From Mesorhizobium sp. NFR06 (GTDB lineage Bacteria > Pseudomonadota > Alphaproteobacteria > Rhizobiales > Rhizobiaceae): a DNA stretch of 64,000 nt. A model generated the notes under the pieces. That model made no database searches. It was not told the origin of the DNA and saw only the letters and a program-made list of their open reading frames with translations. A program made the translations under genes and the position numbers. Where the stretch lies: contig NZ_FOVT01000006.1 in assembly GCF_900115245.1 (NCBI RefSeq), forward strand, positions 186,001 to 250,000. The letters are read 5' to 3'. This document shows, one piece after another, positions 62,211 to 64,000 of this stretch. Position 1 is the stretch's first letter; the number at the start of each line of letters is the position of its first letter.

Positions 62211-62275
62211 CGTCGAAGCTGCCGATCCCCCGTCGAGATGGAGGTTGGCGCGTCATCGCCTCGCTGCAAACGAAA

Positions 62276-62298
62276 GGCGGTGGGACGGGCCCACCGCC
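62276..62298 (-). terminator. Terminator at the end of the DUF680 array
   Basis: The stem GGCGGTGGG-acggg-CCCACCGCC has 9 bp without mismatch. Read on the minus strand it is followed by TTTCGTTTG. It should end transcription from the DUF680 gene at 62321 and possibly also that of the SixA-like gene. Confidence 0.65.
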
Positions 62299-62320
62299 TT
62301 CGGCAGTTCGTAAGGCGAAC

Positions 62321-62563
62321 TCAATTGCCCCAGATGCCCTGGCCCGGATCCGACGAATTCTGCGACGGAGCTGGTCCGGTGGTCATGTCGGTGTCGACAT
62401 TGGCCGGCTTGGCCACTTCGTGCTTGCGAACCGAGGCGGTGAGGCCGCGATCGACGCCGGCGGCCGGCTGATTGGCGTTGTCGGCGCCGTAGTGGTCGCT
62501 GCCGGCGAAGGCAGTGCCGATGGCGATCAGCAGGGCGGCAGCGGTGAGAGCGATCCTGGTCAT
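62321..62563 (-). CDS. DUF680 family exported protein, copy 1
   Basis: This 80-residue protein has a signal peptide (about 1-20, MTRIALTAAALLIAIGTAFA) and the DUF680 start GSDHYGADNANQPAAGVDRG. A short middle TASVRKHE is followed by a tail ending PGQGIWGN. The same parts recur in the three genes upstream. DUF680 proteins are rhizobial exported proteins of unknown function. Confidence 0.85.
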   Translation of the reverse strand: MTRIALTAAALLIAIGTAFAGSDHYGADNANQPAAGVDRGLTASVRKHEVAKPANVDTDMTTGPAPSQNSSDPGQGIWGN

Positions 62564-62623
62564 TTTCAGATGTTCCTTGTCGTCTGGTGTGGAATGGACG
62601 TTTCGAGAAAGGTCGCCGAGCGG

Positions 62624-62866
62624 TCAGCGCCCCCAGAGGCTGTCGTCATTGTGGCGGGCGATGATATCGGCGGCCGTCTGGCTGGAAGCGGAAGGCGCCG
62701 GCGGCTGGTGATGGGCCATTTTTTGGGCCTGGAACGAAGCGGTGGGTGTTTGATCGACGTCGACAGCCGGCTGGCTGGCGCCGTTGGCGCCATAGTTGTC
62801 GCTGCCGGCGAAAGCACTGCCGCAGACAACAAGCATCGCGGCCGCAGCAAGAGCGGTCCTGGTCAT
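62624..62866 (-). CDS. DUF680 family exported protein, copy 2
   Basis: This 80-residue protein has a signal peptide (MTRTALAAAAMLVVCGSAFA) followed by GSDNYGANGASQPAVDVDQT and TASFQAQK. The tail differs from copies 1 and 4 (IIARHNDDSLWGR) but ends in the same WG pattern. It lies 60 bp upstream of copy 1. Confidence 0.85.
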   Translation of the reverse strand: MTRTALAAAAMLVVCGSAFAGSDNYGANGASQPAVDVDQTPTASFQAQKMAHHQPPAPSASSQTAADIIARHNDDSLWGR

Positions 62867-63097
62867 GTCATTGGTTCCTTGTTTCGTTGTGTTGGGCGGC
62901 GGCCCTTGGGAGGATGGCCCCGCTGCCGAGAAGACCCGCGGCGTGCCGAATTTATTCCCCGCGCGCCTTCGCCTTTCAGCGGCCACAACGATTTCGGGCC
63001 AGACTTCGCTCGAACAAAGACAAACGATTACAAAAGCTTGCGATACAAACACTGGTAAGGTGATTTCATCATGCCGGTAGCCGGCTTTCAGAAACGC

Positions 63098-63124
63098 AAA
63101 GCGGCGGGACAAGCCCGCCGCTTT
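63098..63124 (-). terminator. Terminator after DUF680 copy 3
   Basis: The stem AAAGCGGCGGG / CCCGCCGCTTT has 11 bp with a 5-base loop. On the minus strand it lies 25 bases after the stop of the gene at 63149. It separates copies 3-4 from copies 1-2 and can act in either direction. Confidence 0.65.
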
Positions 63125-63148
63125 GAAATCCCTCGGAGACAGGACCGT

Positions 63149-63355
63149 TCAGTGGTTGCCGAACAGGTCGCGGTCGCTGCCCTGGGTCAGCGGCTTCTGG
63201 ACATTCGCATCCGACTTCTTGATCGAAGCGGTGAATGAGGTGTCGACCGAAGCGGCCGGCTGGTTGGCGTTGGCCGAGCGGTAGTTGTCCGAGCCGGCGA
63301 AAGCGGCACCGCTGGCAACGACAAGGACGGCGGCGGCAAGAGCGATCTTGGTCAT
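63149..63355 (-). CDS. DUF680 family exported protein, copy 3
   Basis: This 68-residue protein is the shortest of the four. It has a signal peptide MTKIALAAAVLVVASGAAFA followed by GSDNYRSANANQPAASVDTS, then FTASIKKSD and a short tail ending SDRDLFGNH. The signal peptide is most like that of copy 4. It ends upstream of the terminator at 63098. Confidence 0.85.
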   Translation of the reverse strand: MTKIALAAAVLVVASGAAFAGSDNYRSANANQPAASVDTSFTASIKKSDANVQKPLTQGSDRDLFGNH

Positions 63356-63403
63356 TTGGCTACTCCAGATTTGGTTGTGAGGTGGTTCGGGACGGGAGCC
63401 GAC

Positions 63404-63649
63404 TTAGCGGCCCCAGATACCCTGGCCGGATTCCCGCTGGTTCTGATCGGGGGTGATCTTGAGATCGCGCTGCTCGAATTTGCGGATCGAGCCGGTGATG
63501 CTGCGATCGATGTTGTCGCCAGACTGAGGCGCGGCCGACTGGGTGACCGCCGGCTGGTTGACGTTGTCGGAACCATAATGGTCGCTGGCGGCAAATGCGC
63601 CGCTCGTGGCAACCAGGAAGGCAGCGGCGGTAAGAGCAATCTTGGTCAT
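63404..63649 (-). CDS. DUF680 family exported protein, copy 4
   Basis: This 81-residue protein has a signal peptide MTKIALTAAAFLVATSGAFA followed by ASDHYGSDNVNQPAVTQSAA. The middle has an SxTGSIRKFEQRDLK stretch, and the tail ends SGQGIWGR, almost the same as copy 1. It is the first gene of the array in transcription order. GGAGTG precedes the start. Confidence 0.85.
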   Translation of the reverse strand: MTKIALTAAAFLVATSGAFAASDHYGSDNVNQPAVTQSAAPQSGDNIDRSITGSIRKFEQRDLKITPDQNQRESGQGIWGR

Positions 63650-64000
63650 TCTAAGCACTCCAAATTTTTCAAAGACCTGTCCGTCAAGTGGCGTGTCCAC
63701 ATCTGAAATCGCGTCGCCCGGACCACCCCGAAATGGGTCCGCCCCGCTGCCGTTTCCAATCACGAAAAAGTGCAAATCGAACCAATCAGTTCGATCTTGA
63801 AATCCTGTGAGCAGCGCGGTTTCCACATTCTTTCTGTTCAATATCAATGACTTGCCGAAGTGTCTGCGCGGCATGAGGTCAGCCTGAGCGAGCCGGCGTT
63901 CACCTGAATTGCACGATCCGTCAACATAAATTGAACCGAACGGTTCGGTTTCGTCTCAATCGCGGACAATTAGACGGCTCAGTTGCCGCGACGGGCACAC
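63650..64000. other. Intergenic region at the window edge
   Basis: This 351-bp region upstream of the DUF680 array has no supported gene. It contains the promoter of the array and, near its end, the palindrome described at 63934-63950. A gene beyond the right edge is probable. Confidence 0.5.
63934..63950. promoter_or_regulatory. Palindrome AACCGAAC-G-GTTCGGTT, likely TetR-type operator
   Basis: A perfect 8-bp inverted repeat with a single central base (AACCGAAC-G-GTTCGGTT). Short, tight palindromes of this kind are typical operators of TetR-family repressors. The sequence just upstream (ATAAATTG) is AT-rich. The regulated gene is probably off the right edge, perhaps an efflux system. No TetR gene is in the window. 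Confidence 0.6.

Overview
The window is a GC-rich alphaproteobacterial chromosome segment, most like Mesorhizobium or a close relative in the Rhizobiales. This rests on the gene families seen: a four-gene DUF680 array, two DUF982 proteins, an HdaA/AI-2E/CDP-alcohol transferase block beside purMN, and dispersed palindromic intergenic repeats. No database search was possible, so the genus is an inference.

Layout. 1-5.2 kb is a heat-shock block: a perfect CIRCE operator, groES-groEL, two small unknown genes and htpG. 5.4-17.7 kb is a patchwork of single genes: an ABC-F ATPase, a GYD protein, a 2OG-Fe(II) oxygenase, an OsmC/AhpD-like peroxide-detoxification pair, a secreted phosphatase divergent from a di-heme peroxidase, a RibD-like reductase divergent from an HxlR regulator, an SRAP protein and several small proteins. 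18.0-26.5 kb is a long minus-strand block of exported copper- and thiol-handling proteins: two Tat multicopper oxidases, SCO, DsbA-like and TlpA-like proteins, a DUF411 protein, a Cys-rich Tat protein, a cytochrome c' and two small membrane proteins. 26.7-30.8 kb holds a type III polyketide synthase operon (synthase, methyltransferase and FAD enzyme, each overlapping by 4 bp) followed by a DUF2231 membrane protein.

31.3-35.3 kb carries a DUF2778 (L,D-transpeptidase-like) protein, a frameshifted UDP-glycosyltransferase and a DUF4239 membrane protein. 35.4-46.2 kb looks like a catabolic region: a ThuA/ThuB-like pair, a BKACE enzyme, a guanidino-group hydrolase-like enzyme and an M20 amidohydrolase, then a divergent LysR regulator and a complete polyamine-type ABC transporter. 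46.5-49.0 kb has an ArsR regulator and small proteins. 49.0-52.5 kb is a small surface-glycan cluster (GT8, hexapeptide acetyltransferase, FkbM methyltransferase, second glycosyltransferase). 52.6-56.7 kb has tRNA-Arg(TCT), an NDUFS4-like complex I subunit, an FMN-reductase/NTF2-like fusion, a flavin monooxygenase, tRNA-Pro(TGG) and an LCP-like protein. 57.0-62.2 kb is core: hdaA, an AI-2E family permease, pgsA-like, purM, purN and a SixA-like phosphatase. The window ends with four DUF680 genes and a sharp palindrome resembling a TetR operator.

At least four families of intergenic palindromic repeats are scattered through the window. Two loci appear frameshifted (about 34.06 and 17.55 kb), and a vapC remnant lies at 56.9-57.0 kb.
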